64,000 nt of DNA. Origin: Terriglobia bacterium. Its GTDB lineage: Bacteria > Acidobacteriota > Terriglobia > Bryobacterales > Bryobacteraceae. How positions within the stretch are numbered: the first letter of the stretch is position 1; every line of letters starts with the position of its first letter. Positions 17,974 to 26,746 of this stretch are shown here, in pieces. Below the pieces are notes generated by a model. It saw only the letters and a list, made by a program, of their open reading frames with translations, did not search any database and was not told the DNA's origin. The position numbers and the translations under genes are program-made. Location of the stretch: contig JANYDS010000078.1 of the NCBI GenBank assembly GCA_025363475.1, positions 22,667 through 86,666 on the forward strand. The letters run 5' to 3'.

Positions 17974-20283
17974 TTACTTCATTGCCAGCGCGGCTTTGGC
18001 AGGCACGGCAGCCGATAGCGCCATATTGGCAAAGCTCGTCCCCGCGGCCGAGATCCATTGATCGAAACCGTGCGGGAAACCCGAATCGAAATAAGGCTGA
18101 ATGGTCATGGCGCGTGAACGCACAAACCACGAGCCGTCTTCATTCTGCGTCTTGAGCAGAAACTGAACGCCGCGCTGATAAACAGCGTCGGATGCAGTCA
18201 TACCCGCCGAATTCAAAGCAACCAGCGCGCGTCCGGTTGAATAGGCAGTGCTCTCCATGGAATCGAGATCAGACCAGCCACCGTCCGGGCGCTGCCTGGC
18301 CAGCAGATCCTGACGCGCAGCCTGTATTGACGCTTTGTTCGAGCCGGCCTTGTTTGAACCAGCCTTGTTTGAATCCGCCCAGGCAAGACCCTGCAGTTTC
18401 CAGATGCGGTCCTCGTTGTTGGAAGATTTAGCCTTCGCAATCCAGTTCGCCGCCAGTTGAACGGCCTTGTCGTAGTCGGCTTTCACAGGCTTGGGCGCAT
18501 AGAGCTGGAGTCCGCGCATGGCAAGCGCGGTCTGGCCGATGTAATCCGAACAAATCGGCGGACGGCCATCAGCCATGACATAAGGCCATTCGCCATCCTG
18601 CATCTGGTGAGATTTAAGGTAAATCGCCGCCGCGTCGGTGTTGAGATCAGCTTTGTAATGTTCCGCGTCCAGGCCAACCAGAATATTGCCTACGATGAAC
18701 GCGCCGAACGTGTCTTCCACCGGCTGAAGCATGCTCTGGAGCAAATAACCGCGCTGCTTTTCCAATCCGATTACGTTGGCCTGCACCTGTTCTTTTGACG
18801 CTTTTTCATCCACTTTGAAACCTGCATTGCGGGCACTGCCCACCGCCATTGCGGCAAAGCTGTTGTTGTGGCAGGACACGCAGGCAGCCTTGGGTACGAA
18901 GCTCGCATCTGCCTTCTGAATCAAGGGCAGGCTGGTCTGAATTGCGGCTTGAATTGTGTTGTCATGGCGGGGCTGCAGCGCCGCTTTCCGGGCAGGCGTA
19001 CCTTTAGCCCCGGCCTTTTCGAGGAATGAAACGATAGGCGTCTCGCCATGCAAACGGGCAATGTCGAGCACGCTCAGTCCGCCATCGCCGCCATCTTTAT
19101 GCTTGTCTTTGGCGTTGACGTCGGCGCCGCGTTCCACCAGCAGTTTGATTTCATCAAGAGGCAGCAGGTCCGATGTCACCGCGTACATCAGCGGCGTCCT
19201 GCCCAGCGGATCGAAGGCATTTACGTCCGCGCCGTGATCCAGCATCAGGCGAACCGCCTCCGTATTGCCCAGCGCCGCTATGTTGGGCAGGGCTCCTGCG
19301 TAGGCAGCCTTGTCCAGACCCTTCGCGACGATCAGATCAAGGCATTTCACGCAGCGAACCGTCAGGGCCATTTCAAGCAAATCCTGACCAGACTGCTTCG
19401 TCTCCGCACCTTTCGCAAGCAGCAATTGCATGCTAACGGCGTCGCCGGCCGTCACAGCATCAATGAGAGGCGCACCTTCCACATCGGGCCGATTATTAGG
19501 GTTGGGACTGGCACCACGCTCAAGCAAAAATTTGACCGTTGCAGAATTCCCCGGACGGCGTGCGGCCACCATGAGCGGGGTGCGCAGATCAGCGGAACGG
19601 GCATTCACGTTCGCACCACGACGCACCAGAACCCGCGTCTTTTCCAGATCGCCCGCAGCCCAGATTAGCGCGGTGGCACCGGCATCATTCGCCTTATTGG
19701 GGTCTGACCCCTTTTTCAATAACTGTTCCAGAACAGGCGCGGACGTGTAGAGGGCTGCATACATAAAAGGCGTGGAGCCATCGGGCCCGCGTGCGTTCAG
19801 CAGTTTCGTGTCTTCAGCCACCAGCTTGTTGAAAGCAGCCATATCGGCGGTTCGCAAAGCCTCAACCATCGCCACCGCATTCTTGTCAGGCGGCGGTGCA
19901 TCGGCTTCATTGGCCAGTGCATCGGGCCACTCAGCACCCTGGTCAATCCATGTTTTGATGATGTCGATTTGTGCCGCGCGCAACGGTCCACTCGGCGGCA
20001 TCTGCGAGCCGTAGGATGAGCCGGAGATGCGGTGAAACAGAAAACTGTTCTCCGCGCTGCCTGGAACGACACCGCGCCGACCGAGCACAGAGCTCCTGCG
20101 GTCAAGGCGCATGCCGCTGATCTGCTGCGTGGGTCCGTGGCAGGCTACGCAGTTCTGCCGAAGGACGGGCAACACATCACGGCTGAAGTCAACCCGGACG
20201 GGCGTCTGCGGTGCCTGCGCGAGTGCCATTGCAGTATACAGAAAAAAACCGGAAAAAACTCTCGTCACACTGGATCTCTGCAT
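17974..20283 (-). CDS. cytochrome c domain + ankyrin repeats + C-terminal squalene-cyclase/prenyltransferase-like helical domain
   Basis: ATG 20283 with signal peptide; CVACH and CVSCH heme motifs; ankyrin units (DPLGRTPLMYAVTSD, NKANDAGATALIWAAGD); LARQRPDGGWSDLDS, LLKTQNEDGSWFV repeats. Confidence 0.85.
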   Translation of the reverse strand: MQRSSVTRVFSGFFLYTAMALAQAPQTPVRVDFSRDVLPVLRQNCVACHGPTQQISGMRLDRRSSVLGRRGVVPGSAENSFLFHRISGSSYGSQMPPSGPLRAAQIDIIKTWIDQGAEWPDALANEADAPPPDKNAVAMVEALRTADMAAFNKLVAEDTKLLNARGPDGSTPFMYAALYTSAPVLEQLLKKGSDPNKANDAGATALIWAAGDLEKTRVLVRRGANVNARSADLRTPLMVAARRPGNSATVKFLLERGASPNPNNRPDVEGAPLIDAVTAGDAVSMQLLLAKGAETKQSGQDLLEMALTVRCVKCLDLIVAKGLDKAAYAGALPNIAALGNTEAVRLMLDHGADVNAFDPLGRTPLMYAVTSDLLPLDEIKLLVERGADVNAKDKHKDGGDGGLSVLDIARLHGETPIVSFLEKAGAKGTPARKAALQPRHDNTIQAAIQTSLPLIQKADASFVPKAACVSCHNNSFAAMAVGSARNAGFKVDEKASKEQVQANVIGLEKQRGYLLQSMLQPVEDTFGAFIVGNILVGLDAEHYKADLNTDAAAIYLKSHQMQDGEWPYVMADGRPPICSDYIGQTALAMRGLQLYAPKPVKADYDKAVQLAANWIAKAKSSNNEDRIWKLQGLAWADSNKAGSNKAGSNKASIQAARQDLLARQRPDGGWSDLDSMESTAYSTGRALVALNSAGMTASDAVYQRGVQFLLKTQNEDGSWFVRSRAMTIQPYFDSGFPHGFDQWISAAGTSFANMALSAAVPAKAALAMK

Positions 20284-20359
20284 TAAAACTCCTTTGGCTC
20301 CCGGTATTTTAGCGCGATTCGCACCCCAAAGGTTTGGAGGATGTCCCGCAATATGAGAG

Positions 20360-20870
20360 TGTCCTAAATGTGCAAAGTAGAAATGTCCTGCTGAAAAGGA
20401 GAAGCTGGGGAGCTGGAAACAGGAATACTTCTCATGAGACAGCAGGACCGGGACCGGTTGGTCGCGTTGAAGAAAGCACAGATGGGGCTGATCACACAAC
20501 GGCAGGCTGCCGAAGAGATGGGGCAAACGGAACGCCACATCAGGCGGCTTCTGGTGAAGCTGAAGAGGGAAGGCGACCAGGCAGTTATCCATGGGATGCG
20601 GGGGCGGGGTTCGAACCGGAAGCTGGAAGAAAAAACCGCGCGAAGGCGGTTGCAATTCCGGGGCAGGAAATCTATCGCGGCTTCGGGCCGACACTGGCTC
20701 AAAAAGCTCCCCCGGTTTCCCGGAGGTCTGCCGCCGTTTACTTCGGAGCCAACTCCGTCGCATCGGCTTTGAATCTTCTCCGGGAACGCGACTCCCCGAA
20801 GAATCACCCATACTCTAATTCAAACCTCTTCCCTCTGCCATCAAAACAGGACATTTCTACTTTGCCTTGA
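20360..20870. mobile_element. degenerate ~0.5-kb IS remnant with terminal inverted repeats
   Basis: gcaaagtagaaatgtcctg at 20372-20390 and its exact reverse complement at 20847-20865, enclosing a disrupted transposase fragment. Confidence 0.8.
20434..20770 (+). pseudogene. transposase N-terminal HTH fragment (ISNCY/IS1202-like), frameshifted and truncated
   Basis: MRQQDRDRLVALKKAQMGLITQRQAAEEMGQTERHIRRLLVKLKREGDQAVIHGMRGRGSNRKL then, in another frame, VAIPGQEIYRGFGPTLAQK. Confidence 0.7.
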
Positions 20871-20953
20871 CAAACATTTACCCACCGCTTGACTTCGGAG
20901 CATAGAAGCAGTACCCTTCACAGCGCGTACACCATGGCCCATCAGGAGTTAAA

Positions 20954-21952
20954 ATGAACTTGCGACCCTTTGGTCTGATGATTTGTCTCACCGCGTTTGC
21001 CGCGTCTTCCCAGGCGCAGCAGTATAGGGCACCATTGTCTTCGGATGGTCATCCGGATTTGCAGGGCTTCTGGGCCAATAACAATGCAACACCCCTCGAA
21101 CGGCCCGCAGAACTCGCAAACCATCCGGTGCTGACCGACGCTGAAGTAGGCGTGATGCGGAAAAAAGCTGAGGAAATGTTCATCGGCGGCAAGGTTGATG
21201 CCGCCTTCGGCGATAACGTGTTCCTGGCGACCTGGGCGAACATGAAGGGCCTGAAAATCGGCTTTAAGAGCACAGACGGCGAGACGGGCGATTACAGTTC
21301 CGAGTGGAACGATCACAGAGTCTGGGATAACCGAACTTCGCTGATTACGGACCCGGCTGATGGACGCGTCCCTCCGTTGACGGCCCGGGCCAGGAAACTC
21401 CGGGAAGACCAGAGGATCGCCCGTGAGCGTCCAGCACACGGCCCTGAGGATCGGTCTCTAAGCGAACGGTGTATCTCCCGCGGTTCGCCGTCGGTATCGG
21501 CGGGATACCAGAGTTACTACCAGGTCGTGCAGACGCCTGCGGCGGTTATGGTCATGACGGAAATGTTCCATGACGCGCGGGTCATCAATCTGGAGAGCCG
21601 GCCACATGTGGCGGAGAATGTCCATCAGTGGCTGGGGGATTCGCGTGGGCACTGGGAAGGCGACACCCTGGTAGTCGACACCACGAACTATAAGGCGAAC
21701 GCTTTTCAGAGTCTCTCGAGCGAGAAGCTGCACGTCACGGAACGGTTCACACGTCAGGATGCCGAAACGATTCGGTATGAGATTACCCTGAACGACCCCG
21801 ACACCTGGACAAAGCCGTGGAGCCTGACGATTCCCCTGCAGCGGTCCGCGCAGCCGGTTTATGAATATGCCTGTCATGAAGGCAATATCGGCTTGATGGG
21901 CATACTTGCGGGCGCGCGGGCCGATGATAAGGCAGCGATATCGAAGAGGTAG
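20954..21952 (+). CDS. secreted hypothetical protein, 'GxWxGDTLVV/YEYACHEGN' family (copy 4)
   Basis: DGHPDLQGFWANNNATPLERPAELAN, GHWEGDTLVVDTTNY, YEYACHEGNIGLMGILAGAR. Confidence 0.85.
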   Translation: MNLRPFGLMICLTAFAASSQAQQYRAPLSSDGHPDLQGFWANNNATPLERPAELANHPVLTDAEVGVMRKKAEEMFIGGKVDAAFGDNVFLATWANMKGLKIGFKSTDGETGDYSSEWNDHRVWDNRTSLITDPADGRVPPLTARARKLREDQRIARERPAHGPEDRSLSERCISRGSPSVSAGYQSYYQVVQTPAAVMVMTEMFHDARVINLESRPHVAENVHQWLGDSRGHWEGDTLVVDTTNYKANAFQSLSSEKLHVTERFTRQDAETIRYEITLNDPDTWTKPWSLTIPLQRSAQPVYEYACHEGNIGLMGILAGARADDKAAISKR

Positions 21953-22015
21953 CAGACCGTTCCAGCTGACAATCCGTGCCAACTGACACTTCTGCGCGGC
22001 ATCAGGCCGAATAGC

Positions 22016-22057
22016 GGATAAAAGGGCAAAAGGAATCTCCTTCCTGCCCTTTTATCC
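22016..22057. terminator. long perfect stem-loop, candidate terminator
   Basis: ggataaaagggca ... tgcccttttatcc (13-bp arms) about 64 nt after the stop of the 20954 ORF. Confidence 0.6.
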
Positions 22058-22134
22058 TGTTACGCCAGCTTCCTGAACAACGTCTTTGCCGCGGACCAGT
22101 GAAACTGTCCCGACTGCGAAACGGCAGGCGATAT

Positions 22135-22642
22135 TTCACCCTAAAAGCGGCATCTGGCCGGGGTGTCTGAGCGCCAGTTTGAAGCAGTTCTCTGCTGCTT
22201 GCCTGCGCACGCTGCTCAGCGAAAACAGCATGATATCAAGCCGCGAACATCAGGAAGTCTCCACCCGCCCGCCAAACCCGATGAAGACGGCCAGGCGGGT
22301 GCCCCCGGTCGCCGTGCATCTGGCTTGCCCACATCTTCGGGCGGTACTCAAAAGCAACTGCTGCCGCACTTCACCATTAAGGTGACAGCTGGCCTTTGCG
22401 TAACCGCTTACGCTCAACCGGGGTGACGGCTTCACCCTGCAGAACGGCAGTTGGCCGGGTATCCTGACGGCAAGAGTTGAAGCAGTTTCTGCCGCTTGCC
22501 CGCGCGCAACTCAGCAGCAGCCCATGATATCGAGCCGCGATCGCGGGTGCGCGTTGGCGAGCGAGGGAGTGGGACTCACAAAGTGACTGCTCCGCACTTC
22601 ACCTTTCAGATAGCCGGCAGGTGACAGCGGCCTGTTGCACCG
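22135..22642. repeat. two diverged direct-repeat units in a noncoding interval
   Basis: Unit 1 from 22135 (ttcaccctaaaagcggcatctggccgggg...ttgaagcagttctctgctgcttgcc...catgatatcaagccgcg); unit 2 from 22431 (ttcaccctgcagaacggcagttggccggg...ttgaagcagtttctgccgcttgcc...catgatatcgagccgcg). Confidence 0.7.
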
Positions 22643-22940
22643 TTGCACAAGCGCTGAATGTAATGTCTCTCGCGAAATTGGGTGGGGGACCGAAGGCAAA
22701 GTGAAGGGTGAGCGTTGTGTCAACAAATTGTGCGGAATTGAGCGTTCATCCACTGGCTCCAGAATGGTGCCCGGCTCATCGCCGTGGACATCACCCCACC
22801 AACCTCGCCCACAATTTCGCCTTCCAGCCATTATTTCAACACTTGGGTTTGAGGGGGTGGTAAACTTCCGAGGACGCTGATATTATTTGAACGCCCCGCA
22901 GTCCGCACAGTAAGCGGCGGGGCCTGGAGAGATCGATTCA

Positions 22941-23723
22941 ATGCGAAATTTTTACGTGCTTGCAGCGCTCTGCCTGTCCGCAATGACCGCCGCAGCTCAG
23001 GCTCCGGCCTACAAAGCCCCGCGCACCCCGGATGGCAAGCCGAACATGAATGGTATCTGGCAGGCGCTGAACACCGCCAACTGGAACCTTGAAGACCATG
23101 CCTCTGAAACTGCCCCGCTGGTTGCCTCGGGCTCGCTTCTTGCGACACCGGCCGGCCCCGGCGTTGTTGACGGCGGCGAAATCCCTTACCTTCCGGCCGC
23201 CAAAGCCAAACGGGACGAAAACTATAAAAAACGCATGGACCTTGATCCTGAAGTCCGCTGCTACCTTCCCGGCGTTCCGCGTGCGACCTACATGCCGTAT
23301 CCGTTTCAGATCTTTCAGAGCGACAAGGCTTTCGCAATTGCCTACCAGTACGACGGCGCGTTTCGCAATATCTTTTTGAAAGACCCCGGCCCGTCGCCTG
23401 CTGACGCCTGGATGGGCCAGTCGTACGGCAAATGGGAAGGCGAAACATTTGTGGTGGATGTGACCGGTCTCGACGAACGTACCTGGTTTGACCGCGCAGG
23501 CAACTATCACAGCGACCAGCTGCATGTGGTGGAACGCTATACCATGACTGGCCCGGCCACCATGAACTACGAAGCCACCATCACGGATCCGGCTGTTTAC
23601 TCCCGCCCCTGGAAAATCAGCATGCCGCTCTATAAGCATGTCGAAAAGAACGCGCGCCTCATGGAGTTCAAGTGCGTCGAATTTGTCGAAGAACTGATGT
23701 ACGGCCAGTTCCGCAAGAAGTAA
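22941..23723 (+). CDS. secreted hypothetical protein, 'GKWEGET/DTLVV' family (copy 5)
   Basis: RTPDGKPNMNGIWQALNTANWNLEDH, WMGQSYGKWEGETFVVDVTGLDERTWFDRAGN; resembles the copy at 17105. Confidence 0.85.
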   Translation: MRNFYVLAALCLSAMTAAAQAPAYKAPRTPDGKPNMNGIWQALNTANWNLEDHASETAPLVASGSLLATPAGPGVVDGGEIPYLPAAKAKRDENYKKRMDLDPEVRCYLPGVPRATYMPYPFQIFQSDKAFAIAYQYDGAFRNIFLKDPGPSPADAWMGQSYGKWEGETFVVDVTGLDERTWFDRAGNYHSDQLHVVERYTMTGPATMNYEATITDPAVYSRPWKISMPLYKHVEKNARLMEFKCVEFVEELMYGQFRKK

Positions 23724-23770
23724 GAGCGGTTGGGCTGCAACGTGCGAGACGTAGAATCGAATTAAGGAGA

Positions 23771-24184
23771 ATGAATATGAAAAAAACTTTGACGGTTGCA
23801 ATGGCCGGTGCAAGTCTTCTTCTGGCCGCAGTTCCGGCGTGGGCGCATCATGCGTTCGCCGCCGAGTTTGATGCCAAGAAGCCGGTCCACCTTGAAGGCA
23901 CTGTTACCAAGGTGGAACTGATCAACCCGCACGCCTGGATTCACGTGGATGCCAAAAACGCAGACGGCACTGTGACGTCCTGGATGGTGGAAGCGGGCAG
24001 CCCCAACGTTCTGCTGCGCCGCGGCTTTACCAAAACATCGGTGGCTCCAGGCACACCGGTGGTCGTGGAAGGTTACCAGTCGAAGGATGGGTCAAATCGC
24101 GCCAACGGTCGTGATATCACGCTGCCGAATGGCACAAAACTCTTCCTCGGCTCGCAAGGTACCGGCGCTCCGGAAACGAAATAA
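23771..24184 (+). CDS. DUF6152-like secreted protein
   Basis: MNMKKTLTVAMAGASLLLAAVPAWAHHAFAAEFDAKKPVHLEGTVTKVELINPHAWIHVD; SD aaggaga directly upstream. Confidence 0.8.
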   Translation: MNMKKTLTVAMAGASLLLAAVPAWAHHAFAAEFDAKKPVHLEGTVTKVELINPHAWIHVDAKNADGTVTSWMVEAGSPNVLLRRGFTKTSVAPGTPVVVEGYQSKDGSNRANGRDITLPNGTKLFLGSQGTGAPETK

Positions 24185-24223
24185 AACCGGCAATGCGGCT
24201 ACCAGCCGCGTGTCGTTTTTTTC

Positions 24224-24275
24224 AACCCCCGCCCCTCATCTTGTCTGGAGAATGAGGGGCGGGGGTTTGTTTTTT
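24224..24275 (+). terminator. rho-independent terminator
   Basis: aacccccgcccctcat / atgaggggcgggggtt 16-bp arms followed by tgtttttt. Confidence 0.9.
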
Positions 24276-24296
24276 ACCACAATTTAGAGGAAGCTT

Positions 24297-25619
24297 GTGA
24301 AGATGAAAATTGCAATCCGTTACAGCCCCCTGCCTTTGTTGTTGCTTCTGACCGGCGTGTTCGCCCAGGCTCAGGGCCCCGAACAATGGCTTCCCACCTG
24401 GGTCTCTGCCCAGCAGCAGCCCCGCGCCGCAGTGGGCCGCGCCGGCGCAGCGCCAGCCGGAACCTTCAAGAACCAGACCGTGCGTATGGTGGTCCATACC
24501 AGCATCGGCGGGCACCGTGTCCGCGTCCAGCTCTCGAACGCCTATGGATCAGCACCGCTCACCCTCGGGGCCGCACACATCGCCCTGCGGGCCAAAGACT
24601 CCGCCATTATCCCAGGCACAGACCGGGCGCTCACTTTCAACGGCAAGCCGTCATGCTCAATCCCGGTAGGCGCGTTTCTGCTGTCCGATGTCGTCGAACT
24701 GGATGTCCCGAAACTGGGTGACCTCGCCTTCAGCGTTTACGTACCTGGCGAAACCGGCCCCGCCACCACCCACGCCGTTGCCTTGCACACTACCTGGATC
24801 TCAAAGGAAGGTGATCAGACAGCCGCAGCCGCCATCACAGATGGTTCCACCACCTTGTCCTCCTACTGGCTTTCCAGCGTGGAAGTCAGCGCCCCCGCCG
24901 ATGCCGCAACCCTGGTTACCTTTGGCGATTCCATTACCGACGGCACACGCTCCACGCCTAACACCGATTCCAGCTGGCCCGCCTTCCTCGCCCGGCGTTT
25001 GCAGGCCAATCCCGCAACCGCGAACATCGCCGTGGCGAATCAGGGAATCTCGGCAAACCGCGTCCTGCGCGATGCCTTCGGCCAGAGCGCTCTCGCACGT
25101 TTTGATCGTGATGTCCTCGGCCAGTCAGGCGTGAAATGGATGACGATTATCGAGGGCATCAACGACATTGGCGCAGGCATCGGCACGGAATTCATCTTTG
25201 CCCCCCGCCCCAATGCCCCGGCTTCAGAAATCGTAACGCCCGAAGAACTCATCGGCGCTTATAAACAAATCATCGAACGAGCTCATGAACATGGCATCAA
25301 AGTCTTCGGCTCACCCCTCATGCCTTTTGAAGGTGCTGCCTATTACAGCGAGCACGGTGCTGTCACACGCGGAGCCGTGAATCAATGGATCAGAACCTCA
25401 AACGCATTCGATGCCGTCATTGATTTTGACGCCGTGGTTCGCGACCCCGCGCACCCGACCAAAATGAAAGCTGAATTCGACAGCGGCGACCATCTGCACC
25501 CCAACGACGCGGGCTACAAAGCCATGGCCGACGCCATCGATCTTTCTCTGTTCGCGCCCGCTAAGAAAAGCCAATCCAGCGACCGCCGACGCCCACGCCG
25601 GTCCAAAGCAAAAGGTTAA
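24297..25619 (+). CDS. SGNH/GDSL-family hydrolase (secreted)
   Basis: Signal peptide; VTFGDSITDG block I; GINDIGAG; SGDHLHPNDAGYKAMADAI block V. Confidence 0.92.
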   Translation: MKMKIAIRYSPLPLLLLLTGVFAQAQGPEQWLPTWVSAQQQPRAAVGRAGAAPAGTFKNQTVRMVVHTSIGGHRVRVQLSNAYGSAPLTLGAAHIALRAKDSAIIPGTDRALTFNGKPSCSIPVGAFLLSDVVELDVPKLGDLAFSVYVPGETGPATTHAVALHTTWISKEGDQTAAAAITDGSTTLSSYWLSSVEVSAPADAATLVTFGDSITDGTRSTPNTDSSWPAFLARRLQANPATANIAVANQGISANRVLRDAFGQSALARFDRDVLGQSGVKWMTIIEGINDIGAGIGTEFIFAPRPNAPASEIVTPEELIGAYKQIIERAHEHGIKVFGSPLMPFEGAAYYSEHGAVTRGAVNQWIRTSNAFDAVIDFDAVVRDPAHPTKMKAEFDSGDHLHPNDAGYKAMADAIDLSLFAPAKKSQSSDRRRPRRSKAKG

Positions 25620-26034
25620 TAATCGCAATCACTTTGGCCCCGCTCGAGCCGCCCCCGGTGCCCGCCAGCGCCGCGCGCCTGTTGATCGTCATCGTGAAGA
25701 TGATCGCCAGCAGCAGACTGCTCATCTTGAACCAGAAAGCCTGGTTGTTGTAACACTTCACTGCCTCAGAAGTGAAGAGCAGGGAGCCGGTAACCAGCAT
25801 CAAAATCAGGCTGCCATTGAAGTAGGGCCGTGCATCGCGCTCCAGTTCCGCCGCAGATTCTTTGCCCAGGCCCAGGCCAAGCATCCGCATATTCACCAGC
25901 AGCACCACGCCGCCGATCAGCGCGAGGCCCAGCAGGTGGCAGCCTTCAATGATCGGGAAGAGCCACTGAGAATCGCGGATCGCAAGGCCCACAGGCGTAT
26001 TTTCGATTGTCTGAAAGATGGGTTGCAGGGACAT
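25561..26034 (-). CDS. DUF6644-like integral membrane protein
   Basis: Multi-TM; IRDSQWLFPIIEGCHLLGLALIGGVVLLVNMRMLGLGL resembles the adjacent ORF at 26062. Confidence 0.65.
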   Translation of the reverse strand: MSLQPIFQTIENTPVGLAIRDSQWLFPIIEGCHLLGLALIGGVVLLVNMRMLGLGLGKESAAELERDARPYFNGSLILMLVTGSLLFTSEAVKCYNNQAFWFKMSSLLLAIIFTMTINRRAALAGTGGGSSGAKVIAIINLLLWTGVGVGGRWIGFS

Positions 26035-26061
26035 CGGTTTCTCTCTTTTCTCTAAACTTCT

Positions 26062-26571
26062 CTAGTGAACCGATTTATCAAACCAGTTATAGGCGATAAA
26101 GCGACCTGCGATGATGACGGCCGCCCACAGGACCAGCGAAAAAGCGCCGGCCATGCGCGCCCTTGCGGGGGGCACAGCATCGTGATCCCAGGTCTTCACC
26201 TTTTTGAAGATTCCGGAATGGAAATACCAGACGTTGATGCCCGCCAGAATCAGGAAGATGACCTTGGCGCGGAAGAAAACATTGCCATAGGTCCGCAGCG
26301 GTATGCCATAAAACAACAGGACGCCCGTAATCACCATCACGATAAACCCGGCGGTGGTCCACGGCAGCAGCTTTTCCGTGATCTCTGAAACTGCGGTTTT
26401 CTTAAAAGTAAGGCCAAGCAGTCGCAGGTCGAGAACGGTCGCCAGACCTACAAAAAGGCAGAGCGTCAGCACATGTACAGACTCGATGATGGGGTAGGCC
26501 CAGATCGATTCGTGCAGCGCAATGCTCCACGGCGTCTGGTCGAGCCATTGGGCAAAACTATAGAGAGACAC
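26062..26571 (-). CDS. DUF6644-like integral membrane protein
   Basis: Multi-TM; ALHESIWAYPIIESVHVLTLCLFVGLATVLDLRLLGLTF. Confidence 0.7.
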   Translation of the reverse strand: MSLYSFAQWLDQTPWSIALHESIWAYPIIESVHVLTLCLFVGLATVLDLRLLGLTFKKTAVSEITEKLLPWTTAGFIVMVITGVLLFYGIPLRTYGNVFFRAKVIFLILAGINVWYFHSGIFKKVKTWDHDAVPPARARMAGAFSLVLWAAVIIAGRFIAYNWFDKSVH

Positions 26572-26746
26572 TCGTTTTTTATGGTCCCTTTCTGATGCAA
26601 AGTAACAACGTGTGGTGCAATTCTATCGCCAGCGCTTTTGACAGTTTGCTATCGAGCGCAGCCGCGCGCAACCAGCCTTAAAGCACCTGTCACACACCTT
26701 GGGGGGATTTACTTTACCCCAACCGTGTGATATCACTCTACAACGT

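Noticed and set aside
22135-22642. CRISPR array or tandem satellite
   Set aside because: Only two diverged long units, no regular short repeats or spacers.
22511-22831. 106-aa minus-strand ORF in the repeat region
   Set aside because: No recognisable domain; overlaps the duplicated noncoding units, so probably spurious.
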